Shown: positions 48,901 to 55,428 of the stretch, in pieces | Position numbering within the stretch: the stretch's first letter is position 1 | Layout: each line of letters begins with the position of its first letter | From: Nocardia sp. NBC_00565 | GTDB taxonomy: Bacteria > Actinomycetota > Actinomycetes > Mycobacteriales > Mycobacteriaceae | Assembly (NCBI RefSeq): GCF_036345915.1 | Contig: NZ_CP107785.1 | Span: 6,262,001 to 6,326,000, forward strand | Length of the DNA stretch: 64,000 nucleotides | Direction: 5' to 3' | Position numbers and translations under genes: made by a program | The notes under the pieces: model-generated | What the model was told of the DNA's origin: nothing | The model's database searches: none | Seen by the model: only the letters and a program-made list of their open reading frames with translations

Positions 48901-51900
48901 GTCGAGCACATCCGCGATCGTGGCTTGCATGGCAGCTACGTCGAGGTTTCCCGACATGCGCACAACCAGCGGAACGTTGTATACCGCAGAGCTGGTGTCG
49001 AACTGGTTGAGGAACCACATGCGGGCCTGAGCGGGCGACAGCGGGATCCGGTCCGGACGCTCTTGCGGCTCGAGTGGTGCCCGTCCTCCCGCGTCGGCGG
49101 TGCGAAGATGCTCCGCCAACGCCGCGATGGTCGCCGCCTCGAACAGTGTGCGCAGTGGAACGTCGACGCCGAACGCGCTGCTCAGCCGCGCTGCCGCGCG
49201 AGTAGCCGACAGTGAGTTGCCGCCGAGATCGAAGAAGCTGTCGAGGACGCCGACTCGCTCAATGCCCAGAACTTCCGCGCAGACATCCGCGACAATCTGC
49301 TCGGCCGCGTTGCGCGGCGCGACGAATTCGGTGGTCGTGGTGGCAAACACCGGTTCCGGCAACGCCGCACGGTCGACTTTGCCCACTGACGACAGCGGCA
49401 ACGTGTCGAGCACTATTACTGTGTCCGGCACCATATGCGAGGGCAAGCGCTGCGCGACATAGTTCAACAGTTCCGTGGTGTCGATATCACACTGAGCAGG
49501 CGCCACGTACCCGGCTAGTCTGGGGCCGCTGTCGGTCGCTACGCCTACGGTCACTGCTGCCGCCACATCGGGGTGTCCGGCGAGGACGGATTCGATTTCG
49601 CCGAGTTCGATGCGCTGGCCACGGATTTTGACCTGAAAATCGGTGCGCCCGAGGTATTCCAGGGTGTAATCGGGTCTCCAGCGGGCCAGATCGCCGACGC
49701 GGTACATGCGTGAGCCCGGCGCACCGAACGGATTCGCCACGAATGTGGCGGCTGTGGTGGCGGGTTGGTTGAGGTATCCGCGGGCCAGTTGCACACCCGC
49801 GACGTACAACTCTCCCGTCACCCCGACCGGCACCGGCCGCAATGACGCGTCCAGCACCACAGCCTCGACGCCACGGATCGGACCACCGATCGTCACGACA
49901 TCGCCGACACACAACGGATCACTGATCGCGACCATGATCGTGGTTTCGGTCGGTCCGTATCCGTTGAACAGCTGTCGTCCCGGCGCCCACACCGCCACGG
50001 TCTCCGGTGACACCGCCTCCCCACCGGCCACCAGCACCTGCAGCGAATCCAGTCCGGCGGGCGACATCGTCGCCAGTACACTCGGTGTCACGAACGCGTG
50101 CGACACCTGATGTGCCCGAATCAGTTTCGCCAACTCCCCACCAGCGAACACCTCCGGGGGCGATATCACCAGCACCGCACCATTGGTATGCGCCAGCAAC
50201 AGCTCCAGCACCACCGCGTCGAAACCGGGAGCGGCTACCTGCAACACTCGCGACCGCGAGTCGGCCCGGTAGCGTTCACGCTGTTCGGCCGCGAAATTCG
50301 CCAGCCCCGCATGGGTGATCGCGACGCCCTTCGGGGTGCCCGTCGACCCCGAGGTGTAGATCACGTATGCCGTGTCCGCAATACGGCAGGGGCGCACCCG
50401 ATCCGCTTTCGTCACAGCGGCAGCTGATCGCGATGCGATCGACACCTGGGTGTCCAGGTCGTCGAGAACCAACATCTGGACTCGGTCCGGGAGCAGGTTC
50501 CGCGATTCTTCGACCGTGATCGCGACCCGCACATCGGAGTCCGCGACCATGTGCGCGACGCGTTCGGTCGGATTGCGAGGATCGACCGGAACGAACGCCG
50601 CACCCGCTTTGGTCGTAGCCCACAATCCGACCACGAACTCCACCGACCGAGCCATCACCAACGCGACCTGATCACCTGGGCCGACACCCCACTCGATCAA
50701 CACCCGCGCAACACGATTCGACCACTCATCCAATTGGGCGTAGGACACCGTGCGCGTACCCGACACCACCGCAGGCGCAGCAGGATTCCCCACCAACAAG
50801 TCCGCCAACACCCGCGAACCCACCCCCACACCCCCCGACGCGGGCACCAACTCCATCCGCTCGACCCCCGACAACAACTCCACACCACCCACGCGCATCT
50901 GCGGGTCCGACACGAACGCATCGAGGATCCGATTCAATCGCGCGGCAAGCTCCTCGATCGTCCCCCGGTCGAACAGGTCAGTCGCGTAATTGATCCGCAG
51001 TGCGACATCGCCGCCCGCGGCCGAGCTTTCGGCGACGGTGACGATGATGTCCACCTTCGCCGGTTCCGGCCCCGAATCCAGGATCTCGACGGTGAGGTCG
51101 GGCAGTTCCAAACTCGCACGGTCCATGTTCTCGAAGGCGAGATAGACCTGGCACAGCGGTGCATACGCCATCGACCGTGCCAGATCGAGTTCCTCGACGA
51201 CGCGTTCGTACGGCAGGTCGCTGCAGGCGAAGGCATCCACATCGATGTCTTTGACCCGCGCCAGGAATGCGGTGAACGATTCGTCATCACGCACCTCGGT
51301 GCGCAGCGGCACAGTGTTGACGAACATCCCGATGAGCGGCTCGAGCGCGCGCTCACCCCGACCTGCGACCGGCGTCCCGACGGTGATGTCCGAGGAGCCC
51401 GACAGCCGGGCGAGCAGCACGGCCAGCGCGGCGTGGACAACCATGAAGGTCGTGACGTTCGCGGCGCGAGCCAACCGCTCGATCTCGGCGAAGGTCTCAG
51501 CCGGGATCACCGTGCCCGCGACGTCGCCGCGCATGGACTGGCGGCCAGGACGTGGACGATCGGCAGGTAGCTCCAGCAGCGGCGGCATTCCCGCCAATTG
51601 CTCTGTCCAATAACCCAACTGGTGTGCGGCCAGCGAGTTCGGATCGTTCTCGTCGCCGAGCAGTCCATGGTGCCAGATGCTGTAGTCGGCGTACTGCACC
51701 GTCAAAGGCTGCCAGTCCGGAGTCTTTCCTTCCGACCTCGCGCCGTAGGCGGCTGCCACATCGGCCGCGAGTGGTCGAAGAGATGAGCCGTCGCAGCAGA
51801 TATGGTGCAGGACAAGGACCAGTACGTGGCATCGGCGGTCGCCGGTCGCAAGCAGGGCGCACCGGATCGGCGGACATTCGCGCACGTCGGTCCCGATCGA

Positions 51901-54900
51901 CGCCAGCTCACGAATACGGTTCGCGATCTCGTCGGGGTCGGTCGGCTTCGGGGTCAGATCGAGCTCCGCGACGACCTGCTCGGCCGCCAGAATGACCTGT
52001 GTCCCTGCACCGTCCACAGCCGGGTAGAAGGTGCGCAGCGACTCGTGCCGATCGATCACGTCCATCAGGGACGCACGCAAAGCCGCGGTGTTGAGACGTC
52101 CGGTCAGCTGCACCACCAGCGGAATGTTGTACGCCGCGGATGCCGGGTCGGCCTGATTGACCAGCCACATCCTGTTCTGCGCGGGCGACAATGGAATCGG
52201 CTCGGTCCGCCGCACCGTGCGCAGCGCCGGCCGACTGGCGCGGTGCCCGTCTTCGATATGCGCGGCGAGTTCAGCGACGGTCGGTTTACCGAACAGGTCG
52301 CGGACCGACACGTCGCATCGGGTTATCTCAGCGATGCGCACGGCGGCGCTGGTCGCGGTGAGCGAATTGCCGCCGAGTTCGAAGAAGCTGTCCAACACGC
52401 CTACCCGCTCGGTGTCGAGAACCTCGGCGAAGACGTCTGCGATCGACTCCTCGACCACCGTGCGGGGCGCGACGTACGCTGCGGCCGAATCGAATACCGG
52501 CTCGGGCAGCGCACGGTGGTCCACCTTGCCGTTGACCGTCAGCGGCAACGTCGCCAACACGACGATGCCCACCGGGACCATGTATTCCGGCAGTCGCGCA
52601 CCAACGTGCGCGCGAAGGGAATCGGCCTCGCAGATGGCGTCGCCGGCGGGCACGACGTATCCGACGAGCCGGGCCGCCTCCGTGCCGGGACGATGCACGA
52701 CGACGGCCGCCGCCGAGACAGCGCTATGGCTCAACAGCGCGTTGCGGATCTCGTCCAGCTCGATCCGGAAACCGCGCAACTGCACCTGTTGGTCGGCTCG
52801 GCCGCGGTATTCCAACTCGCCCTTGTGATTCCATCGTGCGACGTCGCCGCTGCGATATAGGCGCTCGCCCGACGTCCCGAACGGATCGGCAACGAAGCGT
52901 CCCGCGGTCAACGCGGGTCGGTTCAAATAGCCGCGCGCAAGTTGGGCTCCCGCGACGTAGATCTCGCCCCACGCTCCCAGCGGAACCGGACGCAACCGTT
53001 CGTCCAGGACAAACGTCCGCAAACCCGGCAACGCCGGTCCGATTGCGCTCGGCGCGCCCGGCACGGCGATGTCCGGTGTCAGGCCGAGGTAGGTGACGAA
53101 GACCGTGGTTTCGGTGATCCCGTAGCTGTTGGCCAGCACGGGCAAGTTCGGGTTGTGTTCATACCAGTCCGCCAACCCCGCCGGATGGAGAGCCTCGCCC
53201 GAGAGAATGACCAATCGAAGGGAAAGTTCACCGTGCGGCACAGCTGCGGTCACGTACCGCTGTTGCGCGGCCGCGAACTGGAAGAACGCCGACGGTGTCT
53301 GGTTGAAAACGGTCACCTTCTCGCGTGCCGCGAGTCGCACGACATCGTCCGGCGAACGCGTGGTGAGGCTGTCCACGACGACGACACGGCCACCGGTGAC
53401 CAGCGCGCCGAATATTTCCCATACCGAGTAGTCGAACGCGATCGAGTGGAAGAACGTCCAGACGTCCTCGGACCGGACTCCGATCTCGGCACACGCGTTC
53501 ACCAAGTAAGTGGCGACGGCGCGATGGCTTATCGACACGCCCTTCGGTCGACCGGTCGATCCGGACGTGTAGATGACATAGGCGACGTGGTCGGAACACA
53601 GCGGGCCCCTCCGATCGGCATCGGTGATCGGATCCGAGGCATCATCGCGGGCAGCACCGGGAACGTCGTCGAACAGCACGACGCGGCCGGGGTCGCCCGG
53701 CACGTGCTCGCGCACGCTCCGGTTCGTCACGACAACGATCGGATCGGCATCGCTCAGTACGTATTCAAGCCGCTCGGTCGGGTGGGCTATGTCCAACGGC
53801 AGATAACCGGCGCCCGACTTCAGCACGGCCAGCAGAACGACGATCAGATCGGCATCCCGTGGCAGTGCGATGGCCACCAGTGATTCCGGCCCCGCACCGA
53901 GGGCGATAAGCCTGCGAGCGAACCGGTTGGACAGCTCGTTCAGCTCGCGGTAAGTGAGGGCGGTCTCGCCCGACGTGACGGCCACCGCAGACGGCGTCGC
54001 GGCGGCCTGTCGCGCCAGCAGATCCACCAGTGTCGCGCAGGGCGATTCACCGTCGCGGCCGGCGAGTTCCCCGACGATTCGCAGCTCCTCGTCGGGGTCG
54101 ACGAGCGGGATGTCGACAACAGGGGTGCCGGGAGGCGAATCGATCAGCCGATGCAGGAACTCGATGAACCGGTGTGCGTGCGATTCGAGTTCATCCTGGC
54201 CATACAGGTTCGCGTTGCCGTGCAGTTCGATGAGCAGCGGCGCATCGGCCCCGGAACGGTACATGTTGAGCTGCAGGTCGTCGAGCACCCCCGAGGTCAG
54301 TGCGCGGTATCGGCCGACGGCTGCCCCGAGGCGAATCTCGGAGTCGAAGAACAGGATGTTGACGATCGGACCGAACGAGTTCGCGGCCGCGTCCAGCGCG
54401 TTCGAGTCGCGGCGCAGATCCTCGAATCGGTAGAGCTGGTGCCGCATCGCCGAGACGAGTTCGGACACCGACGCACCGACCAACTCTTCCACGGTGGTCG
54501 TCGCGTCCACGGCGAATCGAATCGGCACCATGTTCGCCAACATCGCGGCGGCATTGCGCAGCCGCATCGTGACACGCCCGCTCACCGGCATCGACAACAC
54601 CACATCGTCGGTACGTGTCATCCGGGCGAGGAACGCGGCGAATGCGGCGATCACCACCTGCGCGGGCGAGGCGCCCAGGTTATCGGCGAAGCGATCGAGC
54701 ATGTCGGACAACCGCGACGGAAGCTGCAGACCGGCTATGCGGTCGTCGCTCCACCGTGCGGTGCGACCGGACAGACTCGCCGGCGTCGGAAGGTCGGCAA
54801 CCTTGTCGAGCCAGTATGCCTTGTCGTTATCGAACCGCGAGCTGGCGCGATAAGTGCGCTCCGCCTCGACGATGTCGTGCAATTTAGCCGCCACCAACCG

Positions 54901-55428
54901 TGCGGGCGGCCGGTTCTCGAGGATGGCGTTGTAGTGCTCGGCGATTCGGGTGACGACGTTGAACGCGCCATAACCGTCGATCACGAGATGATGAGCGCGC
55001 CCGTACCAGAGATACCGGTCTTCGCCGAGTCGGATGAGCCGCGTCGCGGTGAGCCGGTCACGGCTCAAGTCGACAGCCTTGGTGTTGTAGTCGCGGCGCA
55101 TCCATTCCATCGCCGCCGCGAACGGATCGTCCTCATCACTGACATCCAGCACGGGCTCGTCGTAGATGATGCTGCGGTCGACGAATTGATATGGGCGACC
55201 ATCGGACTCGATCACCCGTACCACCAGAGACTCGGTGTCCCGCCCGGCGCTGTTCACCGCCTGAGCGAACACATCCGCGTCTATCGGGCCTTCGATCTCG
55301 ACGTACTGTGCGATATTGACAGGCGGGCCACCGGGCATGCTGTCTGCGAACCATATACCGTACTGCGCCCTGGACAGCGGAATCAGATCCAGATCGCCGT
55401 CGGCAGTTCCTGCTGACTTCAGACTCAT
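30964..55428 (-). CDS. Seven-module non-ribosomal peptide synthetase with epimerase and thioesterase
   Basis: 8154 residues in one chain. Domain order, with landmark residues estimated from motif positions: C1 (HHLVIDG ~150), A1 (YTSGSTG ~618), T1 (GGNSL ~1020); C2 ~1209, A2 ~1693, T2 ~2071; C3 ~2258, A3 ~2746, T3 ~3133; C4 ~3323, A4 ~3813, T4 ~4195; C5 ~4386, A5 ~4873, T5 (GGDSI ~5253), E5 (HHLAVDG ~5445, EGHGR, VGWFTNAYP); C6 ~5928, A6 ~6396, T6 ~6772; C7 ~6958, A7 ~7441, T7 ~7843; TE (GWSLGG ~7970). C1 opens like the EntF C domain (SRAQYGIWFADSM), so it should join an acyl or aryl starter to residue 1. C6 (LAPLQAGLLFHAEL, HHLLLDG) is of D-L type and follows the epimerase, so residue 5 should be D. 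A7 reads as Thr. T4 has GVNSL in place of GGNSL. Product: an N-capped heptapeptide, released linear or cyclised by the TE. The ATG is preceded by GAGGGG. mbtH lies divergently upstream. No tailoring or transport gene is adjacent. Confidence 0.95.
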   Translation of the reverse strand: MSLKSAGTADGDLDLIPLSRAQYGIWFADSMPGGPPVNIAQYVEIEGPIDADVFAQAVNSAGRDTESLVVRVIESDGRPYQFVDRSIIYDEPVLDVSDEDDPFAAAMEWMRRDYNTKAVDLSRDRLTATRLIRLGEDRYLWYGRAHHLVIDGYGAFNVVTRIAEHYNAILENRPPARLVAAKLHDIVEAERTYRASSRFDNDKAYWLDKVADLPTPASLSGRTARWSDDRIAGLQLPSRLSDMLDRFADNLGASPAQVVIAAFAAFLARMTRTDDVVLSMPVSGRVTMRLRNAAAMLANMVPIRFAVDATTTVEELVGASVSELVSAMRHQLYRFEDLRRDSNALDAAANSFGPIVNILFFDSEIRLGAAVGRYRALTSGVLDDLQLNMYRSGADAPLLIELHGNANLYGQDELESHAHRFIEFLHRLIDSPPGTPVVDIPLVDPDEELRIVGELAGRDGESPCATLVDLLARQAAATPSAVAVTSGETALTYRELNELSNRFARRLIALGAGPESLVAIALPRDADLIVVLLAVLKSGAGYLPLDIAHPTERLEYVLSDADPIVVVTNRSVREHVPGDPGRVVLFDDVPGAARDDASDPITDADRRGPLCSDHVAYVIYTSGSTGRPKGVSISHRAVATYLVNACAEIGVRSEDVWTFFHSIAFDYSVWEIFGALVTGGRVVVVDSLTTRSPDDVVRLAAREKVTVFNQTPSAFFQFAAAQQRYVTAAVPHGELSLRLVILSGEALHPAGLADWYEHNPNLPVLANSYGITETTVFVTYLGLTPDIAVPGAPSAIGPALPGLRTFVLDERLRPVPLGAWGEIYVAGAQLARGYLNRPALTAGRFVADPFGTSGERLYRSGDVARWNHKGELEYRGRADQQVQLRGFRIELDEIRNALLSHSAVSAAAVVVHRPGTEAARLVGYVVPAGDAICEADSLRAHVGARLPEYMVPVGIVVLATLPLTVNGKVDHRALPEPVFDSAAAYVAPRTVVEESIADVFAEVLDTERVGVLDSFFELGGNSLTATSAAVRIAEITRCDVSVRDLFGKPTVAELAAHIEDGHRASRPALRTVRRTEPIPLSPAQNRMWLVNQADPASAAYNIPLVVQLTGRLNTAALRASLMDVIDRHESLRTFYPAVDGAGTQVILAAEQVVAELDLTPKPTDPDEIANRIRELASIGTDVRECPPIRCALLATGDRRCHVLVLVLHHICCDGSSLRPLAADVAAAYGARSEGKTPDWQPLTVQYADYSIWHHGLLGDENDPNSLAAHQLGYWTEQLAGMPPLLELPADRPRPGRQSMRGDVAGTVIPAETFAEIERLARAANVTTFMVVHAALAVLLARLSGSSDITVGTPVAGRGERALEPLIGMFVNTVPLRTEVRDDESFTAFLARVKDIDVDAFACSDLPYERVVEELDLARSMAYAPLCQVYLAFENMDRASLELPDLTVEILDSGPEPAKVDIIVTVAESSAAGGDVALRINYATDLFDRGTIEELAARLNRILDAFVSDPQMRVGGVELLSGVERMELVPASGGVGVGSRVLADLLVGNPAAPAVVSGTRTVSYAQLDEWSNRVARVLIEWGVGPGDQVALVMARSVEFVVGLWATTKAGAAFVPVDPRNPTERVAHMVADSDVRVAITVEESRNLLPDRVQMLVLDDLDTQVSIASRSAAAVTKADRVRPCRIADTAYVIYTSGSTGTPKGVAITHAGLANFAAEQRERYRADSRSRVLQVAAPGFDAVVLELLLAHTNGAVLVISPPEVFAGGELAKLIRAHQVSHAFVTPSVLATMSPAGLDSLQVLVAGGEAVSPETVAVWAPGRQLFNGYGPTETTIMVAISDPLCVGDVVTIGGPIRGVEAVVLDASLRPVPVGVTGELYVAGVQLARGYLNQPATTAATFVANPFGAPGSRMYRVGDLARWRPDYTLEYLGRTDFQVKIRGQRIELGEIESVLAGHPDVAAAVTVGVATDSGPRLAGYVAPAQCDIDTTELLNYVAQRLPSHMVPDTVIVLDTLPLSSVGKVDRAALPEPVFATTTTEFVAPRNAAEQIVADVCAEVLGIERVGVLDSFFDLGGNSLSATRAAARLSSAFGVDVPLRTLFEAATIAALAEHLRTADAGGRAPLEPQERPDRIPLSPAQARMWFLNQFDTSSAVYNVPLVVRMSGNLDVAAMQATIADVLDRHESLRTIYPDSESGPHQVIVPVDTVLPKLAPVTVAAGEVEAWIIAEVAVGFDVTSAVPCRITLLRSASDEHTLVLVVHHISIDGSSLGPLAADLMTAYQARARQQAPQWAPLPVQYADYALWQRKLLGTEDDPHTATVAQTGYWQAALADLPEVLDLPTDRPRPVKQSFHGATVSTTLPADLHRDLAVLARRHDTTVFMVTHAAFAALLARLSGTGDIAVGTPIAGRGDPGLDGLIGMFVNTLVLRAHIEPDASFTRILEQVRATDLAAFENADIPFERLVEVLNPPRTTAHAPLTQVGFSFQNIEIPTVTFEGLTVSARMADSSVAKYDLHLNLVDALEPGGEPGEMAVEFGYATDLFDEATITTMFDRYLLLLRAVVADPTRAIGDIDLLTAHEARELTTRSTGETTHQSSSTIADLFAAQAAATPEYTAVLDAENGDRLTYREFAARVNSLARVLIGRGVRPETVVAVAMRRSIDLLTTLYAIHAAGAAYLPLDPDHPSDRVRAVLDAARPSAVLTRLVDKVSLPDGVPVWSLEELDAEHTDPSTVTDADRSRPLHPDDLAYVIYTSGSTGVPKGVAIPHAAVVNQLRWMRDHYQLGGDDVMLLRTPVTFDLSVWELFSALICGASLVVAGPDAHGDPEAVARLMAAHRVTTVDFVPSLLSAFVEVAAPRELLDLRRVLCIGEALPAETVRRFRDLSDARIDNLYGPTEAAVSVTAHRIDAVDGIAVPIGVPEANVVVHVLDSRLHPVPVGVTGELYLGGVQLARGYHECPGPTAATFIADPFGGAGGSRLYRTGDLVRWDKGGGIRYVGRADSQVKVRGLRIELGDIEAALLANEQVSAAVAQVHTDRGEQRLIAYVVAGEALDAKEIRGFLLQRLPAYMVPSPVVRIDSIPLTANGKVDYRALPVPDPSAYESEYRAPQGLVEQTIAGVFGELFGLPEIGADDNFFDLGGNSLTATRALSRIGDVVDVSIPVRVIFEAPTVADLAERISQLRAVPSLPAPTRKPRPDRLPLSQAQARMWFLNQFDTDSAGYVVPLAIRLDGVLDIDALVAAVGDVIERHESLRTVYPAVDGTPTQVVLDAADVVARCDLTPQPIDARELSHRLAEFSSIGFDVAKGVPLRIELYQLSDAIWTVALAVHHISCDGFSVAPLATDIVTAYQARSSGNPPDWAPLTVQFADYALWQREVLGSADDPGSYIARDIAYWRTQLAGIPDLIELPTDRPRPLVQTQRGAVIHVTIPGGLQGRVEALARRAGATTFMVVHTALAVLLSRLSGSDDITIGVPHAGRGHRSLDNLVGMFVNTLVMRTRIAPDQTFFSLLNQVRRTDLEAFDHTTVPFEQLVETLNPARSTAHTPLFQVMLAYQNMVQAGVELPGLAIENVDPGDSAAIYDMLMMMTERHGTHNEPTGMTLRLTYATDLFDEDSVRRFAEQFMRVLDAAATKAGSPLDRIELLDGTERHLLLERWNDTGGAVATGRTLVDAFDEQVARTPDAPAICLPAGNVWTYRDFDARVNRLARWLIARGAGPESVVAVAIRRSAELVTALYAVAKAGAAFLPIDPDHPSGRIAGLLNAAQPLVVLTTSADGDQLPDGFESARVDRVDLAGVPDAPITDTERRAPLRPDNIAYVLFTSGSTGVPKGVALTHAATVSQLAWAQQQWPHDASDTVLYKTPITFDIAVWELFWPLQTGAQIIVAEPDGHRDPVYLAGVIASHQVTTVHFVPSMLDVLLESTGAAQLPSIRRVFVAGEALAQGTVDAAARVFVNADLVNWYGPAEAEVVTAARCLPGVTTHATVPIGAPVSGMEVYVLDSRLRPVPIGVVGELYVSGVQLARGYHARADLTCGGFVAHPFGAAGQRLYRTGDLVRWTKTRELEFLGRSDFQVKVRGQRVEPGDIQAALLAIAQVARAVAVVTAERVVGYVTLAPGAVTDGRAIRDQLTRSLPSYLVPAGVQVLDSMPLTANGKLDRAALPQPVFDDGEEFVSPRTDREVALARIVAELTSADRVSVTANVFEIGVNSLSAAQIAARAEAALGVEVGIRDIFDEPTIAGLAEQIAMRTRSTVIPLVPRPRPAAVPLVAAQRRIWFLNQFDTASAAYNICFAARLTGPLDVDALRAAFLDVLTRHEPLRTVYPAVDGEPCQVVQDVAAIAADMVLDPEPVVDDTELADRIQRAVGTGFDIAESAPVRARLYRIGADDHVMVLVIHHIAADGSSMAPLARDVFAAYRTRVDGRAPQWESLEVQYADYAMWQQEMLGSEDDPASVIARQIAYWSEVLGDAPELLGLPTDRPRPATMSMDGGNVRFGMSTRLHDDIVRLAHREGVTVFVVLHAALAILLARTAHSEDVSVGTPVAGRGRRALDDLVGMFVNTVVLRTRVRDDRSFRDLLAEVRGVDLEALAHADLPYERLVDVLDRPRSTAYSPLYQVMFGLQNTRAARFELPGIDVELLDPGIAQAKTDLTVLLTERLEGDRPAGIDGEIIYATDLFVESTAESLAERFIRVLEAVTFDPTRPIGDIGLLSAEEAERLLPARGGDTTPPCLLPVLLASAVAADPSAIALIGDSETLSYGELDRRANQLAGHLLVQGVGPGVFIALAVPRSVDYHIAMWAIAKTGATFVPVDLRYPMERIAHMVNDSGVEVGITLTAARTSLPGGVRWLVLDDPRSAAEIASHPGRAITDADRPRVLRIQDAAYVVYTSGSTGTPKGVVVTHEGLAGFAAEQRDRYRVDSTSRVLQVAAPAFDAVLLEALMAHAACASLVVSPPEVFGGPDLAELIKAHQVSHAFLTPSVLATMSPAGLDSVRMLAVGGEMVATDVVAAWAPGRRLHNIYGPTETTIVITMSDPVQPTDVITIGGPIRGAEAVVLDARMRPVPVGVAGELYLSGAQLSRGYLNRPAATAGAFVANPYGEPGSRMYRTGDIVRWTARGALEYIGRIDFQVKIRGQRIELGEIDAALLAHPRVASAVTVSRSGSGGQPTLAAYIVPELGTVVEPSTVLEHVAAVLPAHMVPSTLTVLDRMPLASTGKVDRKALPEPVFETVGDDAVAASTDLERAIAAVFADVLGITSVGATTSFFALGGDSIMSIQLASRLKSAGVVVTARDVFERRTVRGLALVAAASERVSLEELPGGGVGEIPLTPIVSWFADRVGVADRFAQSMLVRLPRDARVDDVTSTVQAVLERHDMLRSRLRERRLDVLPESAADAAGSVLTRTFRADEAPGSDGFTAVVEEALAEASDGLDPAEGRMLQVVCLLPEPGVDADARALIVIHHLAVDGVSWRILVPDFVAAWQQITQGQPVELPAQGTSMRRWAHALAAAAAGRAGEFELWHRMSAAADPLLGRAALDPAVDIQSTVRHLAVSIPTEVTSALLDAVPEAVRGGVDDALLAGLAVAVTRWRRRRGLAHEGMKVLLEGHGRAEQIAAGADVSRTVGWFTNAYPVALDLSGIEDTDPRAAVKSVKDQLRDIPDKGIGYGLLRYLNTDTADRLAASPEPQISFNNLGRVGVDLTTLSEVAWIPTEEEFDRRAAFDPDMPAVAVVTIDVNIVDAEAGPQLSAHVGYASRLLDHDDVAELVDEWIDAVTGIATAARANNDWGLSRADVPLVDLTQPDLDAFADRYGPLTDVWSLAPLQAGLLFHAELAAGELDVYTAQSVVALAGVVDENRLERSASALLERYPNLRAAFTRTADGVPAQVVPADTAVCWRRIDLTDSTMELDELIAAERAVTFDPADPPLLRFLIVAIAPQDFRLVLTAHHLLLDGWSLPLLWRELIGLYAVDTQADLLPAVASYRDYLDWLDQREWSTGIEVWRDALRDFTEPTLVADSRADATVDIPIDLAIVLDRAVTDELVEFARAQAVTMATIVQFAWALVLGNLLGVERVVFGSTVSGRPADLPGVESMIGLFINTIPVAADMRRDLTIEDALNRLQAANTRLLDHHYLELSQIMTATGSTQLFDSLVVFESYPVDSSGLGDADIDGMRVVSAEGSDAAHYPITVQAHHTDELHVRIRYQRARIDEVTAAALAARIETVLRTVTTDPGTPLGAIDLLSTRERCELVPASGGSAEAPRLLAELLSAGGAANPAAAALISGERTVSYTELDAWSNQVARYLIGCGVGPGDQVALVMPRSVEFVVALWAVTKAGAGFVPVDTRNPAERVALMVADSNVQVAVTVSASRDLLPRAVRLLVLDDPDTAESIASRSTAAVTDAECVRTPHVRDAAYVIYTSGSTGTPKGVAVTHEGLANFASVQRDRFDVDSGSRVLHAAAPGFDVLVLEVLLAHANGAVLLVPPPDLFAGEALGELIRAQRVSHAFLTPSVLATMSPAGLESLRVLAAGGEAVSPETVAMWAPGRLLLNGYGPTETTILVGISELFPGDVVTIGRPIRGVEAVVLDEWLRPVPVGVAGELYLAGVQLARGYVNRPATTAVAFVPNPFGAAGSRMYRTGDLARWTPEHTLEYLGRRDFQVKIRGQRIELGEIESVLAGHPGIEHAVVALRKDERGIDRLVGYFVSAEDVDPNDVRAAARLRLPAHMVPDVFMTLTELPLTTTGKLDRGALPMPEFSDGRWIAPRTDAERHIAEVFGNVLGIERIGATDSFFDLGGNSLSATRVTAQLSTALGVSIGVRDLFEASTVAELAARLATFDRNIRVRLAPRTRPALVPLSPAQQRMWFLNQFDTSVGAYNIPLVIRLRGELDIAALRHACELVIERHESLRTKFPMIDGSPHQVVVAVEEVAPVLTPVKVDEEHVMERAAAAVSASFDVTQAPPLRAELFALDARDHVLVITVHHICADGQSMMPLARDVAAAYQASRQGTEPMWPVLPIQYADYTLWRREVLGDEHDPDSVMSGQLRFWKDTLGGLAELLELPTDLPRPPVASMRGRAVDFEISAQLRARIEVVAREANSTVFMVLHAALTVLLSRLAGVDDVAIGIPVAGRGERELDDLIGMFVNTVVLRSRVLSHQPFAELLAATRETDLAAFAHADVPFEQVVEALNPPRSTAHLPVYQVTLDVQNLSKAALELPGLTVEPVENGFDQAQADLSVKLVEWFSDQGHPAGMAGRLTFATDLFVEETMTRFAQAYVRILEEVTTNPESVVGDIDIVDPVQRRALLDVAGDDGVAVADVTLAELFTARAVAQPDAVAVTDGESQLTYAELDRRSALVAARLSEHGVGPESLVAVALSRSIELIVGLLGVIRAGAGYLPLDVAYPPERLRFMLDDADPAAVLTSADLVSAVPEYAAPVVRVEDCVDAVAGSSGPVVSGVRPDNVAYVIYTSGSTGRPKGVTVSHREVVTLFTNAAERFDVGPDDVWTMFHSYAFDFTVWEIWGALLSGGRLVVVGHDTSRSPEAFVDVVARERVTVLSQTPSAFYGFVDAEREYRESGCPAGDLALRYVVFGGEALDASRLTGWFAAHEPGSPRLVNMYGITETTVHVTFSEIDQAGVAQIGSPLPGLQVYVLDDRLHPAPIGAAGEIYVAGGQLSRGYLGAPALTAGRFVANPFDPAGARLYRSGDVGRWRKSARGLELVYVGRADAQVQLRGFRIEMGEVESALLRHPRVTRAAVAVHRHDRGVDQLIGYVVGVDGQQIDPGEVRETAAQVLTSYMVPSAIMVLPDLPLTVNGKLDRKALPAPDFDVSAHEFVAPRTRTEKVISDVYAQVLGVQRVGASDGFFDLGGNSLLATMVVTELRAHGVAIALPWMFDDATPKALAARADDADGVSGLQVLLPLRASGPKPAIFGVHPAGGLAWFYGGVVEHLHKDRPIHGLQDPHVVAGEPRADSVDELAERYVAEIRRVQPTGPYHLLGWSLGGAIAHAMAILLQRDGEQVGMLALMDSAGGSSESLVASTITTADEAAPGQLMADLLGGWRELFDLGDEVTVDTYEQAWAVIRDQVTGTGLFTAEQADRMMESFETASGIADAYRPEVFDGDLVFFTAGKDRVDHDAVAQTWRPHITGDIHNTVIDARHLELTHPYALAIIGPILERFMNEC

